The notes under the pieces were generated by a model. That model had not been told where the DNA came from and did not search any database. It saw only the letters and a list, made by a program, of their open reading frames with translations. The translations under genes were made by a program, and so were the position numbers. 64,000 nt of DNA from Patiria miniata. Taxonomy: Eukaryota > Echinodermata > Asteroidea > Valvatida > Asterinidae. This document shows, piece after piece, positions 1 through 13,468 of the stretch. Location of the stretch: contig NW_024037062.1 of assembly GCF_015706575.1 (NCBI RefSeq), positions 7,746,811 through 7,810,810 on the forward strand. Reading direction: 5' to 3'. Each line of letters begins with the position of its first letter. The first letter of the stretch is position 1.

Positions 1-293
1 AGTGTAATAACAGAATTAATAAAAACGTAGTCATGGTGACTGACTCACTTGAAGTTATTGGCAAATTAAAAACAAAGCAAAACCAAATCCGTGTGCATAC
101 TGAAAAATGAGCCACCTCAACGAAAATGGCATTACTCCTCGCCACAGCCACTAATTTGAAAAATACATAATTCCTGTGGAAGACAAGGTAATGACCATTC
201 ATTTGAAACACTCAGTTTTTTCTCTCCATGTACTCTCATTGCCACAACAAAAATGGTGAACTTAGGTCCAGATCATGGCGAATTAACCCTGTA
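1..293. other. no feature recognised
   Basis: AT-rich sequence with no gene-like reading frame or repeat that I recognise. Confidence 0.5.
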
Positions 294-578
294 CAGGGTG
301 TATAAACAGGTAATCTAAAAATGTGTGGGTAAATATGTTAAAGTTATGAACTTAAACACTATCCAAGTGGCTCCATCTTAAAGGGCGGTTCATTAGCTTC
401 TTCAGCAAAATTGGAAACGGATTTTCTTGGCCTTTGTTTTGAAATCACTGGCTCCCAGTCATCCGTAACTGAAGACGTGCAAATAAGCTAACGAACTACC
501 CAATTTGACAGTATTGAAGTTCATAACTTTCACAGAACAACTCATTTTTTGCATTACTTTCAGTTCCTATACACCCTG
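294..578. mobile_element. MITE, mariner-like (TA target site)
   Basis: The ends CAGGGTGTATA and TATACACCCTG are inverted and flanked by TA on both sides. Internal arms also match (GTTATGAACTT / AAGTTCATAAC, and GTTCATTAGCTT / AAGCTAACGAAC). It is 285 bp and non-coding. Confidence 0.8.
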
Positions 579-580
579 TA

Positions 581-1204
581 TAAACAGCAGTCAGCTGTTT
601 TCTAGTTAATGTGATTGTATTTTTTTTGTCAAGAATGGTCTTAATGTGTTTTAACAAAGGTCAGTAGTATAATCATAACATCTTTGAATATGTTATGTCA
701 ACTGAGATAATAATGGAAGGAAAATGCATGTTCTTCTTCCAAGGCGGGACATTTTATCTTTTCATCATCAAGCCCCACATTTGCGTCACTTCTTCACCAT
801 TATATTCACACAAGAGCTCTATCAGATGCCCACTGTGATAAGCATAGGTCGTAATATGCGAATGTGATGCGAAAGATGCGTCAGCATGCGAGCGCGTGTG
901 GGGGAGGATGAGGCTTCTGAAAGTGATGACAGAGCCAGAAAGCAAGGATCATGTGTACGGATTTGGAGAGAAAGGTGAGTGGGAAGAAAGGATTAGAATG
1001 ACGTAATGAGAGCCGGGAATGCCGAGCAGGGAAGGAAAGGTAAGTTGATGAGAAAATAGGAGAGCAGATGAAAAAGAAACAAATGACCTATGCCCAAAAA
1101 TAGGTTGGTGAGCGTGGTTGAACTTAATTACTCACTCCATGTTTTTGAACAAATTCGTTTGTTTCCTGATCCTTACAAATTAACGATTTGTAAGTATTTT
1201 TTTA
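581..1204. other. no feature recognised
   Basis: AT-rich, with a purine-rich stretch near 960-1080. One short reading frame on the minus strand resembles nothing known to me. Confidence 0.5.
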
Positions 1205-1540
1205 ACTGCGGGATAGCAGCTCAGCAAATCATCATGTCTCTCCGTAAGTTAGTTAGTTAGTAACAAACGTTAACATTGTCTATTACTCCTACATAATATT
1301 TTGACCGATTTCAACTTAACTATGTCAAAAGTATGAGTAGCGCAGCCCCAACATGTCCCACCACCAAACTGGGATCAAAGGTCAGCATGGGGTCACAGGG
1401 GTCAAACACCTGTTTTTGTTTTACTATAAAACACTACTCCTTCCAGGCTTCCAGGCACGGTCATGTGACTCATGCATGAACACGAATTCGTTGGCCCTCA
1501 GCTTCCGAGATATATCCTATCGAGCTTGTTTTAAACGAGA
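1205..1540 (+). repeat. dispersed repeat, copy 1 (second copy at 61138)
   Basis: About 330 bp align with 61138-61470 in the same orientation, including AATCATCATGTCTCTCC, the GTTAGTTAG run, and CAGCCCCAACATGTC. A fragment of its end also appears at about 18878-18940. No terminal inverted repeats were seen. Confidence 0.7.
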
Positions 1541-2119
1541 ACATCTTGCCGTCTTAGGCGTCTGAAACCCCCTTTAATCATATGGGCTCTTTTTGACCAT
1601 TGATGTTGCGCATTTAACGCAATTATCGTCCCGAAAATTAATTCGAAATACCCAATTAATAATTATAACCCTACATATCGATCAAGTTGTCATTTAAAAT
1701 TGAAAAATAAAACTTTTCCATTGCTGGAAAAATAGAGGGAAAAAAAATCATTAACAATGGTATTTATTTCGGGGTTTAAACTGGACAATTTTAGGGGGAA
1801 AGCAACTTTAAGTTGCTGAGGCTTGAGAAAACGTAGGAGAAAATAGAAGCAGAGAAAGTGGAATGCCTGGAAAATGGAATTAAGGTATAGACGAAATGAA
1901 ATTGAAAAGTGATGTGTTATAGACCCAGAAATGCGTCAGTGTGGAGTGATGGTGTATGACAAGAATGCTAAGACAGTGTCAGACTTTAGAGTTAGACAAT
2001 TACTCACAAATCCAGATTTTGCACTGAAAGCGTATTAAAGGAAACATGCAGTGGAAACTCAGCTCATCTTGTTTGAATGCACATAACTATGTGTTGCAAC
2101 AATACATACAAGATCTTAA
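1541..2119. other. no feature recognised
   Basis: AT-rich intergenic sequence without recognisable content. Confidence 0.5.
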
Positions 2120-2121
2120 TA

Positions 2122-3222
2122 TAGGTTTTCCCGGCTATGTTAACACTTGTATCACACGAATTCCCTATACCGATACTTTAATTTTGTCCCCGAACATCGC
2201 CAAGCTCAATTCTCAATTTGAATTTCAAAAAGCCACCACTAGATTTCATTTAAGGTTCAGTATAATTCAAATTGTTAGCACTCCGATTCGTCCAAAATCT
2301 TTGAAATTCGTCTCGTGAAGCAATCGGCGTTGAATTGAAAAAGCAAATTCGTTTTTTGACATTCGTTTTAATGTTCTTGTCGTCACATTTCGTCTCTGGT
2401 GACTTAAAACGTTACCATTAAAAATGTGGCCAATCTTTGAACTTGTTTGCGCATTAAATAAATTTTAATTTTTAACAAATATTTCCGTATAAATGAAAGT
2501 ATAGCTGTAGGTTTTGAGTTTTCTTTGACACTTAACATTAAAATAAGAAATTGAACTTTCCCAATAATTATGCTCTTTGCTTAGCATATGAAAATTAAGC
2601 ATTAAGATCAAACACCTTCGTAATGTTGCTCTTTGATATATGTATATGAATAAAACAACAGAAATAAGGTATATCTATCAAAGAACAACATTACATGTAA
2701 GAAGGTCTTTGAACTTACAGGTAATGCTTAGTGTCCATGGCATAAGTGCATATTGTGAAATGTCAATTCCTGACTCTAATGTTAATTGTGAAACACAGAA
2801 ATAAAAATTCATACCTTACAGCTAACTACTTTTATTTATACATATAAGGAAATATATGTCGAATTATCATTGTTTTAATACGCATAATTCTTCAAATAAG
2901 TCTAAATATTGGGCGCATTTTCTAATCGTATACGATTTAAGTCACCGGGACGAAATGTAATGACAACAACATGAAAACGAATGACAAAAAAACGAATTTG
3001 CTTTGTCAATTCAACGCCGATGGCTTCACGAGACGAATTTGAAAGATTTTGGACGAATCGGAATGCTAACAGTTTGAATTATACTGAACCTTAAATGAAA
3101 TCTAGTGGTAGCTTTCTGAAATTCAAATTGAGAAGTGAGCTTTGCGATGATCGGGGACGAAATTAAAGTATCGATATAGGGAATTCGAGTGATACAAGTG
3201 TTAAAATAGCCGGGAAAACCTA
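2122..3222. mobile_element. 1.1-kb full-length hairpin element, TA target site
   Basis: The ends TAGGTTTTCCCGGCTAT and ATAGCCGGGAAAACCTA are inverted and flanked by TA. The arms stay complementary for at least 290 bp at the outside (2122-2405 against 2940-3222), and a second complementary section sits further in around TTTCCGTATAAATGAAAGTA. Small differences between the arms show it is not recent. There is no transposase. Confidence 0.85.
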
Positions 3223-3224
3223 TA

Positions 3225-4470
3225 CTTGTTTTTATTGGAAGTGACAAGAAATTGCTATATTTTTTTTGCAAATATTAGCAAATTCTTTCATCAATACATT
3301 AAGAGGGCGCTTTTTTGCTTTTGTCACTTAAGGTACTCCTTGTCAAAAGTGCATATTAACAGTACACAAATTAGACAAGTCTGTTTAAAAATTAGCCACA
3401 AAAAAGTTTTAAAGAAATAATGGCCACTACTATTGTCTAAACAAGCTGTTTAACATGAAAAAAAAAACAAGTAACACTCCAAGTTATTCCAAGAAAATGA
3501 AGAAAAAAAATGATATATATTTGTACACAAAGTTAAAGAGACACTACTGTTCTGCCTTGAATGACATCACGCTTTGGTCATGAATATGGAAATTTTCATT
3601 TGCATAAAAACTAACATCTTGAAATTTCTCCCTTTCACTACTTCAAAGGAGGTTGAGAGTCATAGTAATATGGCAAGAAATTAGCTGTTTCAGATGTATT
3701 TAAGCCATAACAACCCTATTGCATGTTTCCTTTAAGCAAGTGACGACTTCAGATGTTGGTACGAACATCTTAGAAGTCCCCTAAATGTGATTAATGTCTG
3801 TTGTAGATGTACAATGAACAGTGGCAATTTCTAACTGCAGTCTGCCTTGGGTTAAAGTATTTTATGGATGCTAAGTTTATATGTCTTTCTTTTACCTGGC
3901 AGTGTGCTATCTCTTGTGAACGATTGAAACAAGGTTCTTGGTATTAAGTTCATTAGGGCAAGTAAGAAGAAACTTATAGGTTATTCACCTAATGCGATTT
4001 TCATTGGATAATTTTTTTTTATGAAGTTTGTTTGTAATGAAAATTTTCAAAATGTGAAAAACGAATGCGACAATGTTTTTTTTATTTTTTTTCAAAGTAA
4101 TCAGAACATATCTTTTAAATTAAAGCGGTTGGTGATAAAATGCACCGATTTTAAGTTTACTTTAAAATCAAATATTATAAGCTCTACGTAGAGCAATATT
4201 AAGGTACATTACAATCATTATTGTTTCAGTATTATTTTTGTAGAAGATACGGTAAGATATAGTGGTGAATCTATATAGCCATAGGCCTACTTGGTTTAGC
4301 CAACGCTTTAGATCCAAGTGGACACAATATTCAAGATATTCATAATCTGACCCCTTTTCCCCGTACCATGGGAAGTCCGTTTATATATTTGTTTGTCTTT
4401 AAAAACAAATTGTACTATGACATCATTAGTGAGGGAACAATGACGTCATCACTGTAGCTGTCTCTTTGGT
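3225..4470. other. no feature recognised
   Basis: AT-rich sequence with poly-A and poly-T runs; no reading frame of note. Confidence 0.5.
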
Positions 4471-4852
4471 GTGTTCGATTAGCTCATCCAGGTCGACTCG
4501 GTTTAGCACCGTGCCGTTCGATTAGCTCTGACGTCCCGCTTAGGGCTAAACCGGGTCAGCCACCACATACACCCTGCTCGTGGAGCAGAGTCAGTGGTGG
4601 ATATACGTCACACGCGTGCGTTGTTCATTCCAAGAAACGGACAAATATGGCAGCCGGACAGCGGAAAAGATCAAGTGGACTGGTAAGTCTCAGTCCGAAA
4701 AGGCGTTTTGTCAATGGCTATACGGCCGCGGCTACGGACATGGCTACGGACGTCACGTGAGGATCACGATGGCCCGCGTTTCAGCGATTGGCTAACCCGT
4801 GGCTAGCCCGTCTGCCGTTAGCCAAGTCGACCCGGGTGAACTAATCGAACAC
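4471..4852. mobile_element. MITE with GTGTTCGATTAG ends
   Basis: The ends GTGTTCGATTAG and CTAATCGAACAC are perfect inverts, followed inside by TCGACTCGG / GTCGACCCGG. The interior is GC-rich and holds a 71-codon frame without recognisable similarity. The target duplication is unclear, so no superfamily is assigned. Confidence 0.75.
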
Positions 4853-6503
4853 AACGTAAGTGCGACCAGGAAAACGCTTGACTTTCATTAAGATAAACAG
4901 CATTTCGTCGTCTTTTAGGGGGGGGGTTAGTTTGTTAAATATATCTTATTATTACTGAGATAACGTAACTGTTGAAAAAAGGTTCAATCCTTTACTTTAA
5001 CCACGAGTAACTTGTAAAATAAAGCCTAATAAATTCGTTATTTCTTTACACTTTTGTTGTTGTGTACTTGTATGTGTTTCCCCTGCATCATTAAAACAAT
5101 TACAACAATGAGCACATGCTGCATAAAGCCATGCTTTCTATATTAATATCATCATTGAAAAGCAACCACATCAAACAACAACCGAACATTACATTTGGTT
5201 TTTTTTTTTCATAACTGCCCTTTCAGCGAGAAAACCTTTCACAAAGAGGTAATTTGGGTCGGGAATAAAAAAATGCATTTATAAATAAGACAATTTACCC
5301 ATTCCTATTGGTCAAGAGCCTGTGACGTAGCCTGTTTTAAGCGGTTGATAAAGACCGACTGGCTGGTCTTAAACACATTTCCAGAGTCATGTGAAATGTT
5401 GACTCTTAAGTCCTAAATTCACACTAAACCGGCACAGCTGCGTTCTGCGCCACGTCACGCACTACGCGCGACGCGCGCACCAATCTCCATATAAATGGTT
5501 GTTTACAACTTCTCGCGAAAGGGCCGTACCATAGCATAGCTAGAGGGGTGTTTCGAAAAACATGAAGTAAAATTGTTTAACAAAATTGTTGGAAATTTAT
5601 AATAAGTCTTGATTTTGAATGGAAAAATGAGTGGGATGCTGATATATGACTGTGTCTTTCGGACACCAACCGGTTTTTAAAACGGGCCTAGCACACATTT
5701 ATTTCCTTATGTCGGATAGTACAGCCATTATCTGAGGTTCAAATGGTTCACCCAAAAAAGATTCAATTTTTTTAAAGATATTTTTGCTTGCTTACAGGAT
5801 GTAGACGCTTTTTACTCTTCCCCTCTCGACATCGAAAGAGACTATGACGGATTAATATTTAAGATCAAAATAATGGCTGAAAGAGTACAAATGTAGATGT
5901 CTGAAAGACTTAAATGGCTACACGTGCGTTATCTTTTGTGAAGTGATTTTTTAAGAGGGCACTATGCCAAAACAAAACAATAAAAAAAGTAATTACGTGG
6001 GTTTAGAGTGGCGCGTTTCTGGTTATTTGATTCCGCTTACACGTATCACTTTCCTCGCATTTCCGAAGCACTTAACGGTGACATCCGGATTGATTTCAAG
6101 AAATGCATGCTAAATTGTTTAATGCTTTTTCGAGTATCTCAGTCTGCAAAAACATTTTCAATCTGCCCTTAATTTTGGGCAAATAATAAAGAAAAGAAAG
6201 TTCATGTATGAGAAAGCCAATGAAGGAATGGAATGTAAGTATTGTCAGGCTGTAGAGCAAGAAGCTACCGAATTTATTGCATGAAATATACTTCAAATTA
6301 CCAAGTTTTTCTGGCATCATATAGAAAATCATAAAAACAGAAATACAAAGGCAACGCTTCAACCCTTCCAGAGCCGTAATAGTGTTCTTCTTGCAGCAGC
6401 CGGGGCTCAGATTCCGTCCCCGCCTGAACTTAAAAAAAATGCGATGTCCGACAGTTGTGAAATCTAGTGTTGTTGAAGAAACATTTTTGTTTAATAGTAC
6501 ACA
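4853..6503. other. no feature recognised
   Basis: Mostly AT-rich. A CpG-rich patch at about 5440-5500 (GCGCGACGCGCGCACC) stands out. A 144-codon minus frame at 6096-6530 has membrane-like composition but no known similarity and runs into the next MITE, so I do not call it. Confidence 0.45.
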
Positions 6504-6963
6504 CAGAGTGTGTCCAGAAAAGTGCAACATTCAGAAAACAAATAATTAAAACTGTTCAATATTTTTTCTTCCATGAAATTATATATTACATTAAAGCTTG
6601 ACTATTTAGCAATCCACTCCTTTTTACTCCATTCCATTTGGGTCCCTAGATCCAGAAATACAATCAATTAAGTAAAAGGGTGTAAATTTGAATCGGGCCA
6701 CTCTCACCTGTGATGTCACCAACTCCGTCAATGCTTACACCAGATTAAGCGTGTCCACGTGAGGGTGCCACAAGTGAAGTTTACACCCTTTCACTTAATA
6801 GATTGTACTTCTGGATCTAGGGACCCAAATGGAATGGGGTAAAAAGCAGTGGATTGAGAAATGGTCAGGCTTTAATGCAATATATAATTTCATTGAAGAA
6901 AAACACCTTTAACAGTTTTAATTATTTGTTTTCTGAATGTTGGACTTTTTTGGACACACTCTG
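6504..6963. mobile_element. MITE with long arms, CAGAGTGTGTCC ends
   Basis: CAGAGTGTGTCCAGAAAAGT at the left faces ACTTTTTTGGACACACTCTG at the right. Arms match for about 200 bp each (for example TTTGGGTCCCTAGATCC / GGATCTAGGGACCCAAA). The 2-bp flank is CA on both sides, compatible with a TA-type duplication that has mutated. Confidence 0.8.
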
Positions 6964-7244
6964 CATATGCAAAGTCATAGCTCAATCGATACAAGCGTTT
7001 AGAAGTTATGATGATTCCACGCTTCCGTCGGTGAACGATATTGTTGCCTTTGCGCGACCACTTGATACAGTCTTTATTTTAAAAATGTGCCAAAAACGTC
7101 CGCAAGACACCAGGCTGAAAACTCATAAAAACTCGCAAAGAAAACACAATATAGAAGCAATGAGATTGGAAAATGTAAGGCGAGACCGAAGTCGCCTCAG
7201 GCCCCTTTTAATTTCAGGGGTTAAGCTTCCATTCTTAAAATGTA

Positions 7245-8067
7245 CAGGGTGTCCCAATAAACATTGTGCATAAAGAAATCGCTGATTTCTCAAAGGTTGG
7301 TCAGACTAGCTAATCAAATTTTACAGCGTTTTCAAGCCCATGGTCTTTTTTATAATTGGTAAACAATCAAGCAAATCCAACTATGCAAACCAGAGATATC
7401 ATTGGTTGGGTAAGGCTATGCATTTTTCGACCTGCACAGTGTAATTTCCTCACTTAGTATTTGCTTGTACATGCATTTATACCAATTATTGGGTTATATG
7501 CGTTACACAGTGCTTGAAATATTACAGGTCCTTTATGTAAAACGATTTTATTTGTAAATAAAAGAAGAAAGGGTGCGCATTTGATTGTTTATCAAAGAAG
7601 ATTATTTAAAAGCACGTGGTAACTGCTCTAATTGCAAATTACTCGAGCGTCAATGTTGTATAGACCCTTTTGCCGTTCTTTGTTATTCTTGCTCAACTAC
7701 AAGATTCTATAAGATTTGAGGCTTTGCATGATGGAGTATCGGTATCGTTTTGATTTGCGGTAACACCATGTGGTAATAACTACTGCTTAGAAGATATTTA
7801 GATCTGAAAAGAGCTTGTCCTGCTTATTATCAACTTTCGCCAAGTAGTTTTAGTTCTGTTAAGAACAGGATTCTAATTGTGCAGGAGGAAAATAGTGTAG
7901 CCTTACCAAATCAACTTTATCTCTGGTTTGCATTGATGGATTTTCTTCATATTTTCACCAATTATGAACAAGACTATAGGCTTTAATACCAATTTGATTA
8001 GCTAGTCTGACCAACTTTTGTGAAAATCAGCGATTTCTTCGTGCACAATGTTTATTGGGCCACCCTG
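7245..8067. mobile_element. MITE, mariner-like, CAGGGTGTCCCAA ends
   Basis: CAGGGTGTCCCAATAAACAT and ATGTTTATTGGGCCACCCTG are inverted ends flanked by TA. Inner arms include AAATCGCTGATTT / AAATCAGCGATTT and GGTCAGACTAGCTAATC / GATTAGCTAGTCTGACC. It is 823 bp and carries no transposase. Confidence 0.85.
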
Positions 8068-8069
8068 TA

Positions 8070-9764
8070 TACGACCCTCCTCCGCGTCCGCGCACCCTAA
8101 TTTCGAATCCGCAAAATTCGTGAAACAGAACTTTCCACACAAAAAAACTTTAGAAAGTTGGGGCACATTGCCGTCGTTTCGCCGACTGTTTACATTATGT
8201 CACCGTGACATCTTCAGACAGAGACGATATTTTTGAAAAGAGGGAACTTGTGTTATCCTAAGAGAAAAAAAGCAAGACATACAACCTTCCAAGCACTCAT
8301 CTAAGTGCTGTTAGTTATTTCTTGCTGCGGGAGCATTTTGATTTGAGAGAAGTGAAAACGTCCACTCTCTCTCATTCTCTCTCCGAGTTGTTCCTCGGGC
8401 AAAACTTTTTTTGCATTCTAAATCGTTAGTTTTTTTCTACTTTCCCATTTCTTTCCGGTGTAAAGTGACTTTTCAATAGTCACTCGTTTTCTCCACTCGT
8501 CAAGAACAACTTCCTGGAAGGGGCAGCCGATAGGTTTCGCTCATTCATGATTTGATGTTAAAATTATTATGGGGTTTCGATGTCCCTTAGCTTTCGACGA
8601 ACGGAAATATCTTGGAAAAATTCTGCAGAGGTTCGAGGGAATGAACACTATTTGCTTTTGCTGCAATTTTCAGAACAAAATGAATTTGGAGGATCAGTAC
8701 GTTATAGCAAAATGAAATGACTTGTTTCACGTTTTGGCCTTGTAGATGCTGGAAAATACCAAGAAAACTAATCATGTTCTTGTATTCTCGTTCCCCGATC
8801 GCACTTAAGATGAAACAGAGCAATTTATAGACTTTGGGAATTTAAAGATCAGATAATCAGTCTAGAAGGCTTGTACCCCTTCACAGGTGTGTGATCAATT
8901 GCAAAGAACACTCGGAATAACTAATTAGGAAAAATTAAGAACAGTTTTGAGATACAAAACAAGCTAGTTTTCTGCAACGCTGGTCGGCCTACCAGCGTTG
9001 GAAAAATACAATTTTTCTTGAAAATTTCAGTAAACCAAGAGCCATAATTTAACAGGATGTTTTACACTGTCATTCCTTACAATCAAGTTAGGTATTTCAT
9101 GATCATATGGTCGTTTTGTTTTGTGATGTTTGCAAATGTTGTATCTTCCCTTTAACAACAAGCTGAAGTTGGGAGCTGGAAGACCCTTCGACATGGCCTG
9201 CGGATTATGCAAATCTCAGGAGGGTGGGAGAATTCATGAGATGTATCGCTGGTGAGGTGTTGAGCTCGGTAGATGACACTGTCTTGTTTGATTACACAGC
9301 AGAGAATGAACTACCTGTACAAGACAAGAGATAATTTGGAATCACGGGAGGGAAATGAATACCTTAAGATCGTCCTCCTCGTGGTTTTTTGGTTCACTTT
9401 CGTATGTGCATCCTGAAATCACTGCGCCCTGAGGAGCCCAATAACTCCTTTTTCGAAGATTTCGAAGAGGAGTCACGTATTTGGGGAACCATGAGGAAAT
9501 AAGAACCACGAATATGGTTAGCAGGACTATAGGCCTTTTCATAATCTAGTAATTTAGCGGTGTCGGTGATTGCGTTTTCGTATACTGAGGCTTTATTGTA
9601 CTTGGAGCTATAGCAGATAAGCATATATTGCGCTGTGTAACACTTACTGTGGATGTATTGGCTGGTGTGGTTTACTAGTTTAGTCTTTGAGGATAGATAT
9701 AAAAATGTCTGGAGTTCAATTATATCATATTATTTTGCTTATTCTAATGTGTTTACCCCTTATA
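8070..9764. other. no feature recognised
   Basis: No coding or repeat signal except a small hairpin at about 8977-9001 (CCAACGCTGG type). Scattered short frames look random. Confidence 0.5.
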
Positions 9765-10433
9765 CAGTGTGTCCCAAAATACCCGCAACCTTTTTTTGCG
9801 AGGCTCTAGCGTCAGAGCGGAAACAAGTACCGGTGTTATTTTCACACCATTTTAAAGCTTGCAATCTTAACTTTATCCCTCGTTTGATTGGTTTGATATT
9901 TAAAGGAGTGTTAACAATATTTGTGTTCAAATAAAGGCATGTCGAAAACAAACTCAACCGATTTCAGGAAAATCGATGATGCGGTACATCATCGAGTCAC
10001 AGTTTGAGTCACAGTTTGAGCGGGCTTTTTGAATAGGTACATGCTTGCACGTGCATTTCAAAAAAAACCAAAAAACAAAGAACAATATTGTGAATTCATT
10101 TAAGATGTAGTCTACGTGGATCGAGAAGAATAGGAAATACAGGAAGTAAAAGGCAATGCAATCATCACATCATGAACATGATGAAGCATTCCACATTAGA
10201 AAAAAAATGCGCTCGATTGATTTTCCCTGAAATCGGTTAAGTTCGTTATTGACATGACTTTATTTGAATACGAAGAATGTCAAAACCTTTTTAAATATCA
10301 CACCAATACTCGCCATGGATACAGTTAAGATCCAAGCTTTCAAACGATTTAAAAAAAAAATATGGCAGTATGTGTTTCTGCAGCGACGCTAGAGCCTCGC
10401 AAACAAATGTTGCGGGTATTTTGGGACGCGCTG
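9765..10433. mobile_element. MITE, mariner-like, long arms with GCGAGGCTCTAGCG
   Basis: CAGTGTGTCCCAAAATACCC faces GGGTATTTTGGGACGCGCTG, flanked by TA. Arms match for more than 200 bp, including TTTGCGAGGCTCTAGCGTC and AACCGATTTCAGG. The element at 56347-56565 has closely related ends. Confidence 0.85.
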
Positions 10434-10435
10434 TA

Positions 10436-11341
10436 TGTGGAAATGTACCGAGAATATTAGGGAGTAATTGTTTTTGAGGCCTGGGTACATCCCACGCTGG
10501 ATGCCTGTGCCTCCTTGCGGCCATCCCCTTGGCTGGTCACTGGATATCAGGGATTCAGAGGAGAGTCCATTCTTCCCGATTGATCAACAGCAAGTTCACG
10601 ACACAAGCCACCCGCGATCAGCTAACATATCTCCACCCAGACCCTCGGGAAACGAAGGGGCCAAAAAGTCGCCGAGAGTTGGCAGGCTCAGTCCAGTCAC
10701 ACTCTGCCGAGGCTCCCCGTAGACCATTCGGCAGCGTGTAGTGGGGCTTACTTAAACTAAAGAATTTTGACATTTCAGGCCACACGGAACATGGAAATTC
10801 ACGCTCGCGGCTAGCGATCAAGCTTCCATGTGTCCCTCTGCGAGTTCGCCGTTTTAACAGATTTTATCCCCGTGGACACATAAAAAAAAAAGGTGAGACA
10901 AAGTGCAACATTTCTCACTCGGACTCTAAGTTCTTTTGCCATTCTCAATCAAATTCACCATTTTGTAATGTCAGTCGCAACTCGGCAGTTATTACCCGAA
11001 CCGACCGGCTAGGGATTAGCGTAAACCCCCCCCCCCTCCCAACTCCATTGCCGTTCTCTCCCTACCGTCGACAACACTTGTCGCCTTTTTTTTTCGAAGC
11101 CTGTCCAACGGCCATATCTGTCTATGGCGAGGATGAGCTACCGTCAATGTTCCAAATAGTATCCTTCCTCGGCATTCAGTGGTGGATTACGTCACTCTCT
11201 GGCGCCGGTAAGATACATGTATGACGATCAATCGAGGTATGAACTCAGGGGTGCTGATATCTTTTGGCAATTTTTAAGAGAGACCAACCTGTCACGAAGA
11301 CGAAACTCAGGGGATCGGTGTATATATCAATCTCAAAACTG
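10436..11341. other. GC-richer unique stretch, function unknown
   Basis: About 10450-10850 is GC-richer than its surroundings and holds overlapping open frames on both strands, none recognisable. It has no match elsewhere in the window. It could be a decayed exon or a regulatory element. Confidence 0.3.
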
Positions 11342-11469
11342 TGTTTAGCGAATAAACACAATTCTAAACCCTTTCTTGCTATCAGTTTGTAAACATGTTT
11401 ACATGCTAAACACTTTTAGCATGAGGCGATAGCAAGAAATTTTTTAGAATTGTGCTTTTACTCGCTAAA
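11342..11469. repeat. short foldback repeat
   Basis: GTGTTTAGCGAATAAACACA and the later TGCTTTTACTCGCTAAAGAC are the outer parts of two arms; TTTCTTGCTATC and GATAGCAAGAAA are the inner parts. Total length is about 128 bp. Confidence 0.7.
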
Positions 11470-13150
11470 GACATTCTTTATAGGCCAGTCAAATATCCAC
11501 ACGGAGGCAAATAGGCTACTTTTCTCCCAATACCTAAAATTGAAAACTTGGTACCATGGTCAATTTGACCTCTCTTGGAAAATTACTCATAACTCTGTCA
11601 AACATTATCAGATCTGGACGTTTGGTGTCTCATTGTAAAGATGATAGGCGTATCTTTCAAACCATACCTATATCATTTATGTTGGCTACACATTCTACGT
11701 CTGGCATTCAGTTATATTTTGTTTGCATGTTTTTGATACACACTGTAAATCGTTAATTAAATACATAATACGGGCATCTAAAAAGTATCTTTTTTTACAA
11801 ATCCTACTTCTTCTTTGCTTTGTAAACATCATTTGAAGAGATGTCGTTCTCGCTTCCATGAAATCGAATGTTTTCATTCTGGCAGACGGTATCTGTTATC
11901 ATGCTTGATAATCGTCCATTTCTGGCATTCAGGAATTGCGTTAGTTCCTACGGATAAAACCGAGTCCGGTCAAAGTAATGTCAACTACCATTAGGTCTAC
12001 TGTTATCGCAATGGGATTTTTCAACTTTTTTCTATACTTTCTTACTTTAGACAGAAATTTTCGCTCAAGAGTCAGAACACAGATCTAAATGCAACATTCC
12101 CAACAGGTACATTATTTTGTCTATGACAATGCCGAGAGTTATATTTTCAATACAAATAAAGCGTGTCGCGCCGAACCGCTAAGTGTGTTGTGTCGACATA
12201 CATGCACCGATAATGATATTTTTGAGACCTGATTTTCGAGGCTACAAAAACATTCGAAACGGCAAGATAGACACAGTCAGAGAAGGTTGAAAAACGAAAC
12301 AAACATTGTAGACTTGAACAAAATACTCTCTGATGTCTTAAGTGATTTGGAGCAACGTTGTCTATTGTCTGTATAGACTCCAGCACGTTTTCTTCTGTGA
12401 TTTTTAGGAGCGAGAATTCCATTATGTTTTCCATTCCTGATTACTTTTCAAAATATTGAAACACCTTTAAGTTTTCGTTTTTGAACAGGGCTTCCTTCTA
12501 CAAACCTTTTAGCTAGTCTGAGTGTCACCCGTTGTCAAACGGAGCACTCTCTTTATCGAACGTCTCATACATCTGAGCAATGCAACTTTTATGCGACTGC
12601 GCGCAGCCAGCCAATTGGAGTCGACTTTAGGTGACGTGACGTCATTTCGATCAGCAATGTGGACTAAGGTGTCGAATGGTCAATTTGGGTGGCATGTTTT
12701 GTAATACAACAACGGGTTACAGAAGACCCAATACAAAGCGCCTGCAGAATGATCAGAATCGTGTGGTCAAGACGCAGTCTTGTTTTGCATAACTACTCGC
12801 AGAATCTGCTCGCATGTCATAGACCCTTGCTATGCAAGGTGTATTCCGAAGACGACATTTTACAATTATTTCAGAAGGAAATGTATCATGTTGTTTTCTC
12901 TGCCGACAGTTTCTGCAACAAGAAATTTCGGAAGTTAAACTCATTTGTATATTTACGAATATCACATAAGATAAATAACATCCTCAAAACTAAGCATAAA
13001 CTTGAGGTGAACGGACTTTTCAAAGTGCAAGTTCAGGTACGTCGTACTCTACAAAACAGAAAACCCTCCTGATGATAGGTATAATCCTGTGTTGTTTAAT
13101 AGTCAAGATGAGCCAACGTAATGACATCAGGGATATAATTACCGTTAAAA
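11470..13150. other. no feature recognised
   Basis: Contains a 127-codon plus frame (12689-13072) and a 95-codon minus frame (12147-12434) without recognisable similarity. I do not call either. Confidence 0.45.
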
Positions 13151-13437
13151 AAATCCTGTTTGAGCAGTGGCGGTTCTACGGGGGGGGGGGGGGGGAGGGG
13201 GGCCGCTGGGGCTGTAGTCCCCCCCCCCCAATTTTGTCTAGCCCCCCCCCGAACAAAAATCCATAAAAAAAATTGCATTAGCAAAATGTAAGAATGTGAC
13301 GTACATGCCAACGGTCTCCCCCTAAATAAATAGTCGTGAGAAGGGTGCATTTGCACACTTTTAGTTAATATAGTATGCCTGATTGTAGGATTTTATCAGC
13401 GCTCCCCATTGAAAATATGGCACGACCTCCCCCCCCC

Positions 13438-13468
<31 letters not shown>

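Noticed and set aside
6854-7273. 139-codon plus-strand frame
   Set aside because: It starts inside one MITE and ends inside another, with no known similarity.
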